Positions 22,995-34,790 of a stretch of 64,000 nucleotides of DNA are shown here, piece by piece. Below the pieces are notes generated by a model. That model saw nothing but the letters and a program-made list of their open reading frames with translations. It searched no databases and was not told the origin of the DNA. The stretch lies in contig JAJJXM010000043.1 of the NCBI GenBank assembly GCA_024516155.1, forward strand, positions 372,001 through 436,000, given 5' to 3'. Source of the DNA: Pyronema omphalodes. Lineage: Eukaryota; Ascomycota; Pezizomycetes; Pezizales; Pyronemataceae. Every line of letters starts with the position of its first letter. Within the stretch, counting starts at the first letter, position 1. The translations under genes were made by a program, and so were the position numbers.

Positions 22995-24131
22995 TTAAGG
23001 CATTCCCAATACTTCCTTAAGCCACATATTAAATTTTCCATAAGCCATCTCCGGCGCCTCCTCAAAACAGAAATGTCCAACTCCATTTCCCAGTCCATAT
23101 GTTTTCAGCTTGCCCTCCGCTACCCACTCCTTCCATACCCCCGGAACATCATATCTACTACCCAGATACTTCTCCGAAAAAACCACTCCCGTGGGTACCT
23201 GTATCCTCTTCCCATCCTCCCATTCCCTTTTCTCCTTCTCAGCATCCGAATGCGCCGCCGCCCTATAATCCGCACAACTAGCCTCCACCACCGACTGTTT
23301 CTTAAAATGTTGAGAATGAACCCAAACCCCCTCTTCAATCTTATCCCTCTCCGCAACATCCGAAGGTCCATGTGCTGATCCCCCCCATTTTCCAAGACAA
23401 TACTCAACCCACTTATCTCCGCCAAAAGCATTAATCATCCCCTCTGGCAATCCCTGTTGAGCCGCTAAGAATGCCCAATGGAAAGTACTAGCAGCTTTAA
23501 TAGGATCTGCTAAGGAAGAGAATTGTATAATAATCGGTACGATATCGGCAATGAAGACCCCCAAAAGAGAGAATTGCGGGAATTCGGAAATGTTGAAGCC
23601 GATTCTTTGTGTGATACGAGCTCCGCGGTCGTGGCCTAGGATTATTATCTTCCGGGGATTTTCGGGTGTGCATCCTATGGATTCCTGGTTGAGATAGTTC
23701 TCCAGGGCGGAGAGGATTGCTTGTGCGTGTGAGATTTTGTTGTAGGCTTCTATTTTACTGGGGGATGTGCTAATTGTGGAGAAACCGTAACCGGGAATCT
23801 GGAGTGTTTTATTAACCATGTTTGCCGGAGAAAGAAGGAGGTAGCTAGGAAGGGGATTGGATAATATACTTACGTCGGGAATGAAAAGTGTAAACTCTTT
23901 GGGTAGGTATGTTGTCGCATAACGGTACATCCAGGAACTTTGCGGGTAGCCATGGATCATCACAAGAATTACATCTGAGCTTCCTGGTCGGACTCGGGCG
24001 AAGATATTGGTGTCATCGTTGACTTTGATATGGTGGTTTGTGAAGCCGTTGAAATAGGGGAGTCTGGATTCGTAGGAGTGGATTGAGGTGTTGATTGAGG
24101 CGTCTGTCTGAGGGGTTGTAGGGGATGCCAT
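22995..24131 (-). CDS. Alpha/beta hydrolase, epoxide hydrolase/dehalogenase-like
   Basis: Exons 24131-23874 and 23798-22995 encode 353 residues. The alpha/beta-hydrolase core shows the oxyanion-hole motif HGYPQSSWMYRY (about residues 60-71), a nucleophile elbow GHDRGARI with Asp rather than Ser (about residues 141-148), and a late catalytic His in VGHFCFEEAPEM. An Asp nucleophile places it with soluble epoxide hydrolases and haloacid/fluoroacetate dehalogenase-like enzymes, which attack an epoxide or C-halogen bond through an ester intermediate. The natural substrate is unknown. The intron (GTAAGT...CTCCAG) is 75 bases and free of in-frame stops, so retention would insert 25 residues. Splicing restores LFIPD-IPGYGFS, the usual spacing, and is clearly preferred. 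No signal peptide is seen; probably cytosolic. Confidence 0.88.
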   Translation of the reverse strand: MASPTTPQTDASINTSIHSYESRLPYFNGFTNHHIKVNDDTNIFARVRPGSSDVILVMIHGYPQSSWMYRYATTYLPKEFTLFIPDVSILSNPLPSYLLLSPANMVNKTLQIPGYGFSTISTSPSKIEAYNKISHAQAILSALENYLNQESIGCTPENPRKIIILGHDRGARITQRIGFNISEFPQFSLLGVFIADIVPIIIQFSSLADPIKAASTFHWAFLAAQQGLPEGMINAFGGDKWVEYCLGKWGGSAHGPSDVAERDKIEEGVWVHSQHFKKQSVVEASCADYRAAAHSDAEKEKREWEDGKRIQVPTGVVFSEKYLGSRYDVPGVWKEWVAEGKLKTYGLGNGVGHFCFEEAPEMAYGKFNMWLKEVLGMP

Positions 24132-25140
24132 TTTGAGTGCTCCGGATTTATCTGAGATGGCTCAGATAGCGGAGTTGAGGTTGATGATGAGCTCAATGAG
24201 ATTTAGATGAGGTTCGCAGGAGCTTAAAAAGCCTACCCAGACTATGGACTATAAGCTTTAAACCGGGAACCAACCCCGCAATTCTAAAGCTTGGTTAGGG
24301 GGAGTACGCTCTACATAACCGAGCTCTAGAGTAGCTATCATCAGATGATACCGAGTTGACTATGTTATCGGCGATTATCTTTTCTTAGCCGCGGGAGTCA
24401 TTATGACGGGGAAATGCCGGGTACGAATGGAAAGTTGAGTTGTTGGAGCTGAATATTGCCTGAATGACGTCGATAATTCTCCGGGCTTTAAGGATTTGCA
24501 CGGGACTTGAGCTTGGTTTGTACTGTGCACTTGACTCGATGTGTCTTAGTCCGTAGTTGTCGTAGGAGTAGTTCAATCTTTATAACCACACGCATTACCC
24601 TTTAGAATTTCTTTGAAACATGGCATTATTTCACATACATACATACAAGATCTCATCGTGATGTTTCTCAAATCTCCAGCTGCAATTCGCTACCCATAAA
24701 CCCCTGCAACCAAAGAAGCTCCACGTGATACACCCCACCGCTAAGCCATATTCTGCGAGTAGCTGAAACAAGCTCCAGTTGGCTACGCGAATCACGCGTC
24801 TTAGTGCCACCGTATGTAGAGTAAGAGGACGTTAAGGCTACCTAAATCGGGAGCCTACACGAAGCACCCAGCACCAGCAGCCAGCACCAAGCACCAAGCC
24901 CCATCTCAGTCTCCTGGGTCCGAGCCCTGAACCTCCGTGTCTAACCTTCGAAACCACGCAACGCAGCCTTACCGTCAGACCAGCAGATTATTCCGGCGCA
25001 CGCACTCACTCTCGTAACCTTCACAGCGTCTCCGACGAATTTCGAACCCGGAACCTGTCACTTGATTAACTACTCTACCAATTCTTAAGCAAAGCTCTAT
25101 AGCTTGACGATGCCTTAGAGTAGGCAGCTATAAAACACAA
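24132..25140. other. Divergent intergenic region
   Basis: This lies between the divergent hydrolase and transporter start codons, so it should hold both promoters. A CAGCACCA/AGCACCAAGC repeat lies near 24865-24900. A tRNA-like sequence on the minus strand near 25030-25100 was examined and rejected. No gene is seen. Confidence 0.55.
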
Positions 25141-27445
25141 ATGTTAACCTCAATATCCTACCACCATCGAAGTTCCAGCTCTGGTTCATCCGATCTAATA
25201 AGTCGATCTTCAACTTCCAATTCCTTTGATTCAGCTCGTTCTGCCCGCTCCGCCCGCTCCGTCGCCTCCGCCGCCTCCGAGGATCTCGTCGTCGCCAACT
25301 CCCCAGATATCGCTACTAGCTCCCGCGCTCGCGCCCCGCCACGACCAACCGATATTGCAAACCCTACCCCCCGAACCCCAAATCGAGTTCGGTTCGCGTT
25401 GGATGATGATGCTATTGAGTTAGATGAGAGGGGGAGTGAGGATGATATTCGCTGGGCGGATGATCGACATGGTGTACATGGGGATGAGGATGCGAATTAT
25501 GATGACGGGGATGGGGATGATAGGCCATTGTTAAACGGTGGTGCGGGTGGAAGAACTCCCCGCTCCGATGGCAGAAGACGAGATGCTCAGGGAATAGAGG
25601 GTTTGGAAGGTTATGAGGAATTGGAAGCGTTGGGTTTGGATACGAGACCGAAATCAGGGGGTTTTAATGCGTTTATGAATATGGCGAATAGTATCATAGG
25701 CGCGGGAATAATTGGTGCGAGACTTCTTGTTCAAGTTTTGGCTGCTAGGAAGGGATACTAGGGGTTACACCTCCCTGTATTCCGTCATGCTGGATGATGA
25801 AAAGTGATGTTAATATTTGGGGTGTTATGTTACAGGACAGCCATATGCGTTTCGACAAGCGGGATTGGCGGCGGGAATTGTATTACTAGTTGGGTTGACG
25901 ATTGTTGTATGTTGCATTTTTCTCTTTATTATTTTTGGTTGTGTAATGCTTAGAATGCTGATGTATCATGTGTGTATTTATAGGTCGACTGGACGATTAA
26001 TCTAATTGTAATCAACTCAAAGCTATCTGGGGCCAATTCATTTCAGGCTACTGTACAACATTGTTTTGGAAAAGCGGGATTGATTGCTATATCTGTAAAT
26101 TCCCTTTCTTTTTCTTTTATTTTCTCCCTCAATTTATGCCGTCATGATGGCGGTATTTTTTTTTTCTATTACAAAATATGGATGCTGAATCGAAAGAACA
26201 ATGGGAATAGATTGCACAATGGGCCTTGTAAGTTGATTTTTTCGGATTTATCCTCTCTACCACCACTTCAGTTTTGTGGATCAAATTCTCATTGCGTCTG
26301 TGTAATACATAGTGCATTCGGTGGAATGATAGCATTCTGTATCATTATCGGCGACTCAATTCCCCACGTAGTGCTAGCACTATTTCCAAAGATAAATGAA
26401 TACCCTGTATTATGGGTATTTGCCAATCGGAAAGCCGTCATTATTATTTTCACAATGGCGATCAGTTATCCATTGACACTTTATCGGGATATTGCAAAGG
26501 TTTTTTTTTCTTCCCCATGATTCGGTTCAACAGTAGATGCTAATATCCAGAATCACAGCTTGCAAAAGCCTCAGCCTTTGCATTGGTTAGCATGTTGATC
26601 ATTGTGTTTACAGTGGTTACACAAGGCTTCTATGTACCCAAGGAAGAGAGGGGAGAATTCACCTTCGAGCTTTTAACAATCAATACAGGTTTCTTTCAAG
26701 CAATCGGAGTAATTTCTTTTGCATTTGTCTGTCGTAAGTCTCTTCAGCCCATCCAAATTCCAATCAGCCTCCAACGAGGCATGATTTATTATTCATCTCC
26801 GTCCCCTGGTGCCAAACCCCGCCAAAGAAACCCCTAGCTAACCCCCATACCACAGACCACAACTCACTCCTAATCTACAACTCCCTACGAACTCCCACCT
26901 TGAACCGCTTTTCCCGCGTCACCCACTTCTCCACCACCATCTCCTGTCTCCTCTGTCTCCTAATGGCACTCAGCGGCTTCTTCACCTTCCGTTCCCGCAC
27001 GCAGGGGAATGTTCTCAACAACTTCCCCTCCTCCTCACTTCTAGTCAACTTCGCCCGATTTTGTTTCGGACTCAACATGCTCACGACACTTCCTCTCGAA
27101 GCCTTCGTATGTCGCGAAGTAATGGAAACATATTTCTGGCCAACCAAGGAGTTTTCCCTAACAAGACATGTGGTGATTAGTACGGGGCTTAACTTAGCCG
27201 CGGTGGCGGTTAGTTGTGGAACTTGTGATTTGGGTGTGGTTTTTGAGTTAGTTGGTGCTACTAGTGCGTGTGCTTTGGCTTATGTACTGCCCCCGGTTTG
27301 TTATATTAAGTTGGCCAGAAGGAGCTGGAGAACTTATGCTGCTGCTGCCGTGGCCGGCTTTGGCGGCTGTGTTATGGTTATTAGTGTCGCGCAGGCGGTG
27401 GGGAAAATTGTTAGAGGTGAGGAGGGAGGGGGCGTTTGTGTTTAG
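25141..27445 (+). CDS. Vacuolar-type amino-acid transporter (AVT/SLC38-like), 7 exons
   Basis: Seven exons (25141-25714, 25836-25906, 25984-26094, 26211-26227, 26313-26499, 26559-26733, 26856-27445) join in frame to 574 residues. The first 175 or so residues are hydrophilic, Ser/Asp-rich and cytosolic. The membrane part begins FNAFMNMANSIIGAGIIGQP, the hallmark of the AAAP (amino acid/auxin permease) family, and continues through about ten or eleven membrane segments, including VVDWTINLIVINSKLSGANS, GGMIAFCIIIGDSIPHVV and FVCHHNSLLIYNSLRTPT. Fungal relatives such as Avt2-type carriers move neutral amino acids across the vacuolar membrane. The fourth exon has only 17 nucleotides (codes IAQWA plus two bases of the next codon). 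All splice phases agree, so the model is well supported even though substrate and paralogue identity are not. Confidence 0.92.
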
Positions 27446-29594
27446 TGATACTAAGGCGTCTTGGGTGGTCTTGGATAATTGGGGATAGACTGCTAGACGT
27501 GGCATGATGTGGTGGATGATAATTGGGATTTGAAATTATGGACCTGCCAGGCTGTGGGCTGTGGCCTGTAGACTGCGGACTGTGGACTGTTAGACTGCTA
27601 TATAGAACTGGATATGGAATGGGGATCATTAATATGAATCCTCATCATGAGGATCAGTAATGGATATGGAAAGAGATTCTCTAGTTAACACTTGTTATGC
27701 ATTAGTAATTGAAATAAAAGGCTTAGGCCGAAAATTATAATGTTTTGGAAGTTCAACGATAGACTATAATCCGACTTCGTTTTGGCTGATGATAGCTAGC
27801 TTAATCGAATATTTCATAGTAGAGTTGAAGTAAATGGCACGAAGAAGAGGGGAGGTAACAGGTTCGAGATTAATGTAGGCTTTGGGGCAAATCACAGCGA
27901 GACCCTGAGGTAAAAACTGGGGCCTCCGGGAATTTATTGAAAACTATTGCACACGTCATAACCTTGAGGTTGGGTACTTTTATGAAAATTGAATCAAATC
28001 AAAGTCATTGACAATAAGGCTGTCATTTACTTGAATATGTATTTATTTAAACTTCGGAGTAGTAAGATAGGTACGTATACCGGATCAACTACTGCAGGGC
28101 AACTTTCAAAAGATAGCTAAAGGGCATTCAATGTCGCTAATCATGATCCGAAAATAGTGGCTGGTATTATGTACTATACAATGGCTCCAAGGGTATGCAT
28201 TCGAATGTGCAGAGAGATATCAGTTGGGAAAATGACAAGTTTGGATACCCTTCAGACATTCAAGTTACAACAGAACTTTACCTGATTTTGATTCCTTTAC
28301 GGCCTTTGCAGAACAGAGGAACATCCAGTCCTGTCCTCAAAGCCGAAGCCACCAAGCGAGGCTCCCCTATCTCATACTTCCCAATAGTGAACTACCCAAA
28401 ATATGAAGAAAAAGACTAGCCATCGCGCGCAAATACGTCTCGATATGGATTTTCAATCGAGCGATGTTCCATGACCGGAGCTTCACTCGGGGATGACTTG
28501 ATCACAACCCAAGCCAAGGTTCCAAAATTATGTGAACTTGACCCCCCCCCCCTGATTACTTGAACACGTTCTGGGCACTAAAACCCGCGCCACATCCTTC
28601 CTTCTCCAACTTCTTTCCTTTCCCGCTCCACACTCTTATTCCTCCCTCCGCAACACCATGAACCGCTCACCACCCGCAACAATTATATAGCCTACAGAGG
28701 CATTATGTCGATGAGTAAGTTCCTTTTCTACAATCTTTTGACTAGAAAAAAGGGAGTGGATATACTCGCGACTACCAGTTGCACCTGAATGGTCAGAGGG
28801 TCCGCATCTCTTGATTATCCAAGTGCAAAGCTGCAGAGCTGCGGAATTCCATCGTTATGATGAAGAGATGACTATTATCGCTCTATGTTTTGTATTCTCA
28901 AATGAATACAAAACTGCACAACATTTCCAATTGCTTGGAGCTCCTACTTTACTGTCTGTCTATGAATGAATAAGAAGAGTTACTAAGATCATCATTAGAT
29001 ATTTTACACAAGAAGCATGCATCGGAACTTCATAGCGAAGATAATAACCCACCACGGTTAACTATGCTTCCTCGATATCCGATTTCGGATAATATTCCTA
29101 GACAACATTGGAGTATCTGGGAAATCCAGATGCTTTTATCCAACCATGGATCTATATCTCACCAGAGAGCGTTTGGTACCCGTACGATATCTTGAACCCC
29201 TTGTGGTCAGTGGTACGCTGGAGAAGGGCTAAGATTCCACTCTGAATGACCAATTCGAACCTTCTGATACTGGTGTTGGGGTGAGCAGTCCTGTGGTCCA
29301 GGGCTCAGCCTCTCTTACTCCTCCTCCTCCTCCTCAATTTTCTCTACGCCCGAGACGAATTCTGCAGAACCATCCGGCTTTTTCTTTCGTTGCTTCGACG
29401 ACTTCTCCTTCTTCTTTTTCTTCTTCTTCTTCTTCTTCTTTCGCTATACCGGGGAAGAGTATAGTTTCTCGATATTTACTTCTCGTAAGTAATCCGCAAT
29501 ATCCAAGAGTAACCCACTTCCCAGAAATTCGTACTGAAAAAAAGTTAGTTCTCTCAAACTACATTCTCTACTTTTCCCATCTGCCAATTTCAAA
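27446..29594. repeat. 5' part of tandem unit 1 (duplicated segment)
   Basis: From about 27500 onward this DNA matches 31610-33677 in collinear blocks: GACTGTTAGACTGCTATATAG versus 31688, CATTAGTAATTGAAATAAAAGGC at both 27701 and 31803, the ATGACTTG...CCAAGGTTCCAAAAT block (about 28490 versus 32640) and the nearly identical 600 bases before the gene. Similarity is patchy in the first kilobase and high in the last 600 bases. A 10-12 base C run lies near 28543. A conserved GAGTAAGTTCCTT near 28707 could be the donor of an intron in the 5' untranslated region. Confidence 0.6.
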
Positions 29595-30707
29595 ATGGAG
29601 AATTCAGCCTATTCCGAGGTCTCCGGCACTGAGCCTATCTCCTCTGAATCCAGCATTCCTTCTGAACCTGCTGCTGCGATTTCCTCCAACGACTCCGGCG
29701 TTATTCCTACCGCCGCTGTCATTTCTTCCGCCGCAGCTATTCCTCCTGCCGCAGTCGTTCCCAACCAGTCCACTCTCTCAGACAGTTATTACCAGCAAAC
29801 ACCGTCTCCAGCACCGGACCATGGCCTACCCGTCGTTTCTGCTGCGCAAGAGCAGTCCATCCTCGCCTCCATCTCCCTGCCATCGTCTATCCAGCAAGAC
29901 ATGGCAGTCCAGCCCTTCGCATATCTAGCCGCGATGCCCACCGCATCTGAGGTAGTACAGATTTGCGAAGTCCCCGAGATCTTTTATGGCCGGGTTAAAC
30001 TGGAGATGTACCCACCTCCGATTCAAAGGAGAGCGGTAATGAGGATGTGGCGTGCATTCTCGTGGCAGTTCGATAATGAGATGGATGTGAAGGCATTTGT
30101 TTCGAAGAAGCTTGCTGAACGGTTTTATCAGAGTAAGCGGGCTGCTGATAAGAAGCAGGCTAAGTTGGCGGCTTCACAGGGTGCTGTTAGCAATGCTGCG
30201 GTCCCTACTGTGGATTCTGCTGTGGTCCCTGCTGCTGCTCTTACTGCTGATCAGACGGTCCTTACCACCATTACGAACGTCAATCCCGAAGCGGCAGTCG
30301 TTGCTGATTCCTCTGCTTCTGGTATTACCACCACCACCAACCTCAGCCCCGATGTCGCACCCGCTGCATCTTCTTCTGCTGCAGGCTTCTCTGAGCCTGC
30401 TTCCTCTGGTTCTTCCGGTTCTCCTCCCGCTGTTTCTTCCCCCGAAGTCTCTGCGAGCGAACCCGACTTAGAGGCTGCGAAGCCATACCTCGGTGACCTG
30501 CTTTGGCCTTTCGTTGACGAGGCCATCGCCAGTGATACTGTAGGACGTTTCAACTGGAGAGGCATACCACCAGCAGCAACCCTTGTCACAGACTGGATGT
30601 TTGATGTAAGTTTCTGACGATACACTTTGTGGAGGGCAATGCTAACGGATATGGGGCGCTAGATTGGGTACTTGGATTACGAGGATGTGATGCTTGAGGA
30701 GGAGTAG
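29595..30707 (+). CDS. Unrecognised Ser/Ala/Pro-rich protein, tandem copy A
   Basis: Exons 29595-30605 and 30663-30707 (57-nt intron, GTAAGT, GCTAACG branch site) give 351 residues. I do not recognise the family. Residues 1-115 are rich in Ser, Ala and Pro. A more structured core (from about MAVQPFAYLAAM to AERFYQSKRAADKKQAKLAA) contains VPEIFYGRVKLEMYPPPIQR and a basic helix. A second low-complexity Ala/Ser/Thr stretch follows, then a conserved end PYLGDLLWPFVDEAIAS, GRFNWRGIPPAATLVTDW and, after the intron, IGYLDYEDVMLEEE. There is no signal peptide or membrane segment. Copy B (33678) has the same length, identical splice sites and about 93 percent identity by eye. The core of about 95 residues is identical in both, which suggests purifying selection on it. 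Confidence 0.7.
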
Positions 30708-31324
30708 GAATATGGAGCCTAGATGGGCTTGAAAAGATCTGTTTATTCAGAGAAATGGACAGGCTGATCTGGATGGTATTATTGGTCACCATGGATGGGA
30801 AAAACGCCTATGGAGTGTGCTTGGGCTTCAGCGTTTTTCTGGGTCGATGAGTTTTATTCGTTTGTGTTTGTGTTGGTTGTATGTCTTATTTATTTGAGCT
30901 GCTGATGTGCTGCGATGTCTGCATTCTTTTATCTCCTTCAGCTCAGGGCGTTATTTCAGGTTCTACTCGTGTTTTGAGCCCTGTCTTTTCACCTAGTTCA
31001 GGGTTTATTTGATTTGGTTAACTTTGTGAACCGATTATCTACATCTTAATATAAGTTACCGATCATATACTTCCAGGGTTATGGTGCAGACGACTCCAGT
31101 TTGCATTGAGAGGTAGATGGTTTCCTTAAGAGATTGAAGTGCCAAGACTGGGTCAAAGATCAGTGATATACGATTGAAGGTAGATTATGTAGATATCTGT
31201 GGAACGAATCGTGAGGCTTCGAATGGATGGCTTTAACAAGAGTGTAAAGTGATCGAATAAAATCACCAAGCGTGAAGTAAAGTGATACCAATGCTCATGC
31301 TTATCGCGAGAACCTAGATAAGTA

Positions 31325-31553
31325 CCAGCTAAAGTCTTCTTCTGTATTCAAATAAAACACTGCCGTAACCGCTCTGCTCCACCTCGCCCACCCCTTCGAC
31401 TTCCCCATCCACGGCTTCCGCGTCCATAACCCAGACGCCATCCGTACTCACTAATAGGGAATCCGAAATTTGTGCTTTATCTGAACGATAATATAATTGT
31501 AATATATTCCGTCGTGAAGAGGAAATGTTCTGAGTTACAGTATCGACCTGCAA
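31325..31553 (-). pseudogene. Possible 3'-terminal gene fragment on the minus strand
   Basis: On the minus strand an intron-like acceptor (CCCTTTGCAG) precedes a frame reading VDTVTQNISSSRRNILQLYY and ending GYGSVLFEYRRRL with a stop near 31329. The segment has normal amino-acid composition, unlike the surrounding noncoding DNA, but no upstream exon is found and no family is recognised. It may be a captured fragment or chance. Confidence 0.2.
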
Positions 31554-33124
31554 AGGGTATAAAGGAGGGGGATGTTGCGTTCAATGGTTCCAAGTGGTCA
31601 TGGGATAGACTGCTGGAGTCTGGAGAATGCGTTACATTGATTAGGATCTGAAACTGTGGACTTGCTAACTCTCGTGCTGCCGGCTGCGGACTGTTAGATT
31701 GTTATCTAGAAGTGTATCTAAGTATCACTAATGTAGATCCCAATCATGAGGAATGGTAATGGATGGCAGAAGAGATTGTCTCATAATTGACGCTTGTTAT
31801 ACATTAGTAATTGAAATAAAAGGCCGTGACCGAAAATAGTATTTTTGAGATCAAACCATGGACTATAATTTTGCTTGAAAATGGCTAGATATAACTTTAT
31901 TTCATCGTGAGGTTAAAGAAACGAATGATATATCTGTTCCGCGGTTAAATACGCGCAGATCATGCGATGACCATCAAATCTCCCACTCAAGAATAAATCC
32001 CAACAAACAGTTATGATGTATTCATCATCATTAATTATGCCTCAGAAACGATACATTACTGAACTGTAATATGGCGTCAAGGGTATTCAAAATGCAATCG
32101 CGGATGGCAAAATAAAGAGTATATAGAAGCCCCTAGAATCTCAAGTTGCAACAAAACCTTTGACCATTAACACGACTCGTCATCGTTTACATTTGCATTT
32201 ACGTTTTGGTCCTACACCAATTGAGGCCTCTATGGCCTATGCGGGAAAAGCAACGCGAAAAAAGTCAAAATCAAGTCCTCGAGGCTGGAGCCTCCTAACG
32301 AGGCACCCCAATATCCTACACCCCAATCATCCCAGTACAAAAAAAAAGAAAAACAGTAATAACCAAACCTGTGAGAGAAGAGAAAGGAAAAGAGCAAGGG
32401 AAAGAGAAAGGAAAAGAGCTAAGTTGCTTGAAAGCGGGCCGCAAAAACACTGTGATACTCTTAAAGAAAAAGAAAACGAAATCAAGAGAACTGTCCCGAC
32501 TGTCCAACCCTATCATTACTTTTACCGCCTGCCAATCTGTGTGGCCGGAAGATACTCCAAGCTACTGGTCATCGCGTGCGCATACGTCTCAGCAGAGGTT
32601 TTCAATCGAGCGATGTTCCATGACTGAAGCTTCACTCGGGGATGACTTGAACACAACCAAAACCCAGGTTCCAAAATGATGTGAACATGACCCCCCCCCC
32701 CCCCCCTGATTACTTGAACGCGTTCTGGGCACTAAAACCCGCACTACATCCTTTCTCCTTCTCCTTCTTTCCTTTCCCGCTCCACACTCTTATTCCTCCC
32801 TCCGCAACACCATGAACCGCTCACCACCCGCAATAATTATATAGCCTACTGAGGCATTATATCGACGAGTAAGTTCCTTCTGTATGATTTATTGTTCTGA
32901 ATAAAAGGAAGTGAATATACACGCGGCCACCAGTGGTCAGAGAAATCGTTTTTCTTGATGTCCCAGGTATAAAGCTGCGGAGTGCCGTTATTCTGATCAA
33001 GAGATGGTTACAAATCTGGACTCCGGATGATTCATAACTACAAGACTGGATACGACGATTTCACTGTCTGTTTATCAAAGAGGAGAGTTACTAAGGTCAT
33101 CATTAGATATTATACACAAGAAGC

Positions 33125-33574
33125 ATGCGTCGGAACTTGATAGCGAAGATAATAACCCACCACGGTGAACTACGCTTCTTCGATATCCGACTTCGGATAA
33201 TATTCCTAGACAACATTGGAGTATCTGGGAAATCCAGATGCTTTTATCCAACTATGGATCTATATCTCACCAGAGAGCGTTTGGTACCCGTACGATATCA
33301 TGAACCCCTTGTGGTCAGTGGTACGCTGGGGAAGGGCTCAGATTCCACTCTGAATGACCAATTCGAACCTTCTGATACTGGTGTTGGGGTGAGCAGTCCT
33401 ATGGTCCAGGGCTCAGCCTCTCTTACTCCTCCTCCTCCTCCTCAACTTTCTCTACGCGCGAGACGAATTCTGCAGAACCATCCGGCTTTTTGTTGTTGCT
33501 TCAACTTCTTCTTCTTCTTCTTTCGCTATACTGGGGACGAGTATAGTTTTCCGATATTTATATCTCGTAAGTAA
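33125..33574 (+). pseudogene. Open frame upstream of copy B, broken in copy A
   Basis: In unit 2 a 149-codon frame is open immediately 5' of the Ser/Ala-rich gene (containing LDNIGVSGKSRCFYPTMDLY and SLTPPPPPQLSLRARRIL). In unit 1 the homologous stretch (about 29030-29460) has the same reading but with in-frame stops (GGT TAA near 29057 and GGC TAA near 29230). Either it is a relic or 5' exon material, or the conservation simply reflects recent duplication of noncoding leader DNA. No family is recognised. Confidence 0.3.
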
Positions 33575-33677
33575 TCCGCAATATCCAACATCAACCTATT
33601 TCCCAGAAATTCGTACTGAACAGTAGTTAGGTCTCTCTCACTACATTCTCTACTTTTTTCCGTCTGCCGATTTCAAA

Positions 33678-34790
33678 ATGGAGAATGCAGCCTATTCCGA
33701 GGTCTCCGGCACTGAGCCCATCCCCTCTGAATCCAGCATTCCTTCTGAACCTGCTGCTGCGATTTCCTCCAACGACTCCGGCGTTATTCCTACCGCCGCT
33801 GTCATTTCTTCCGCCGCAGCTATTCCTCCTGCCGCAGTCGTTCCCAACCAGTCCACTCTCCCAGACAGTCATTACCAGCAAATACCGTCTCCAGCACCGG
33901 CCCATGGCCTACCCGTCGTTTCTGCTGCGCAAGAGCAGTCCATCCTCGCATCCATCTCCCTGCCATCGTCTATCCAGAAAGACATGGCAGTCCAACCCTT
34001 CGCATATCTAGCCGCGATGCCTACAGCATCTGAGGTCGTGCAGATTTGCGAAGTACCCGAGATCTTTTATGGCCGGGTTAAACTGGAGATGTACCCACCT
34101 CCGATACAAAGGAGAGCGGTAATGAGGATGTGGCGTGCATTCTCGTGGCAGTTCGATAATGAAATGGATGTGAAGGCATTTGTTTCGAAGAAGCTTGCTG
34201 AACGGTTTTATCAGAGTAAGCGGGCTGCTGATAAGAAGCAGGCCAAGTTGGCGGCTTCACAGGGTGCTGTTAACAATGCTGCGGTCCCTACTGTGGATTC
34301 TGCTATGGTTCTTGCTGTTGCCCTTACTGCTGATCAGACGGTCCTTACCGCCATTACGAACGTCAACTCCGAAGAAGCAGTCGCTGATGATTCCGCTGTT
34401 TCTGGTATTACCACCACCACCAACCTCAGCCCCGATATCACACCCGCTGCATCTTCTTCTGCTGCAGGCTTCTCCGAGCCTGCTTCCTCTGATTCTTCCG
34501 GTTCTCCTCCCGCTGTTTCTTCCCCCGAAGTCTCTGCGAGCGAACCCGACTTAGAGGCTGCGAAGCCATACCTCGGTGATCTGCTTTGGCCTTTCGTTGA
34601 TGAGGCCATCGCAAGTGATACTGTAGGACGTTTCAACTGGAGAGGCATACCACCAGCGGCAAGCCTTGTCACAGACTGGATGTTTGACGTAAGTTTCTGA
34701 CGATACACTTTGTGGAGGGCAATGCTAACGGAGATGGGGCGGTAGATCGGGTACTTGGATTATGAGGATGTGATGCTTGAGGAGGAGTAG
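33678..34790 (+). CDS. Unrecognised Ser/Ala/Pro-rich protein, tandem copy B
   Basis: This is the tandem paralogue of the gene at 29595, 4083 bases downstream. Exons 33678-34688 and 34746-34790 give 351 residues with no length change relative to copy A. Substitutions (roughly 25) cluster in the two low-complexity stretches; for example PISSESS becomes PIPSESS, and AVSNAAVPTVDSAVVPAAAL becomes AVNNAAVPTVDSAMVLAVAL. The core around VQICEVPEIFYGRVKLEMYP and the C-terminal LDYEDVMLEEE are unchanged. The function is unknown; the acidic C-terminus and basic central helix could mediate protein interactions. Both copies look intact. Confidence 0.7.

Larger units (their letters stand above)
30708..33677. 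repeat. End of tandem unit 1 and 5' part of unit 2
   Basis: The downstream flank of copy A (GTTTTTCTGGGTCGATGAG near 30831, CTCCTTCAGCTCAGGGCG near 30932) matches that of copy B (about 34910 and 35016). Unit 2 begins near 31610. A possible gene fragment lies on the minus strand at 31325-31553. A C run lies at about 32691-32706. Block 32550-32890 also matches 28400-28740 and 35530-35840. No intact gene is seen. Confidence 0.6.

Noticed and set aside
25030..25105. tRNA-like sequence on the minus strand (TGGTAGAGTAG ... GGGTTCGAAAT)
   Set aside because: The A-box-like and B-box-like words are about 12 bases too close for a tRNA, and the T-arm and acceptor stems do not pair.
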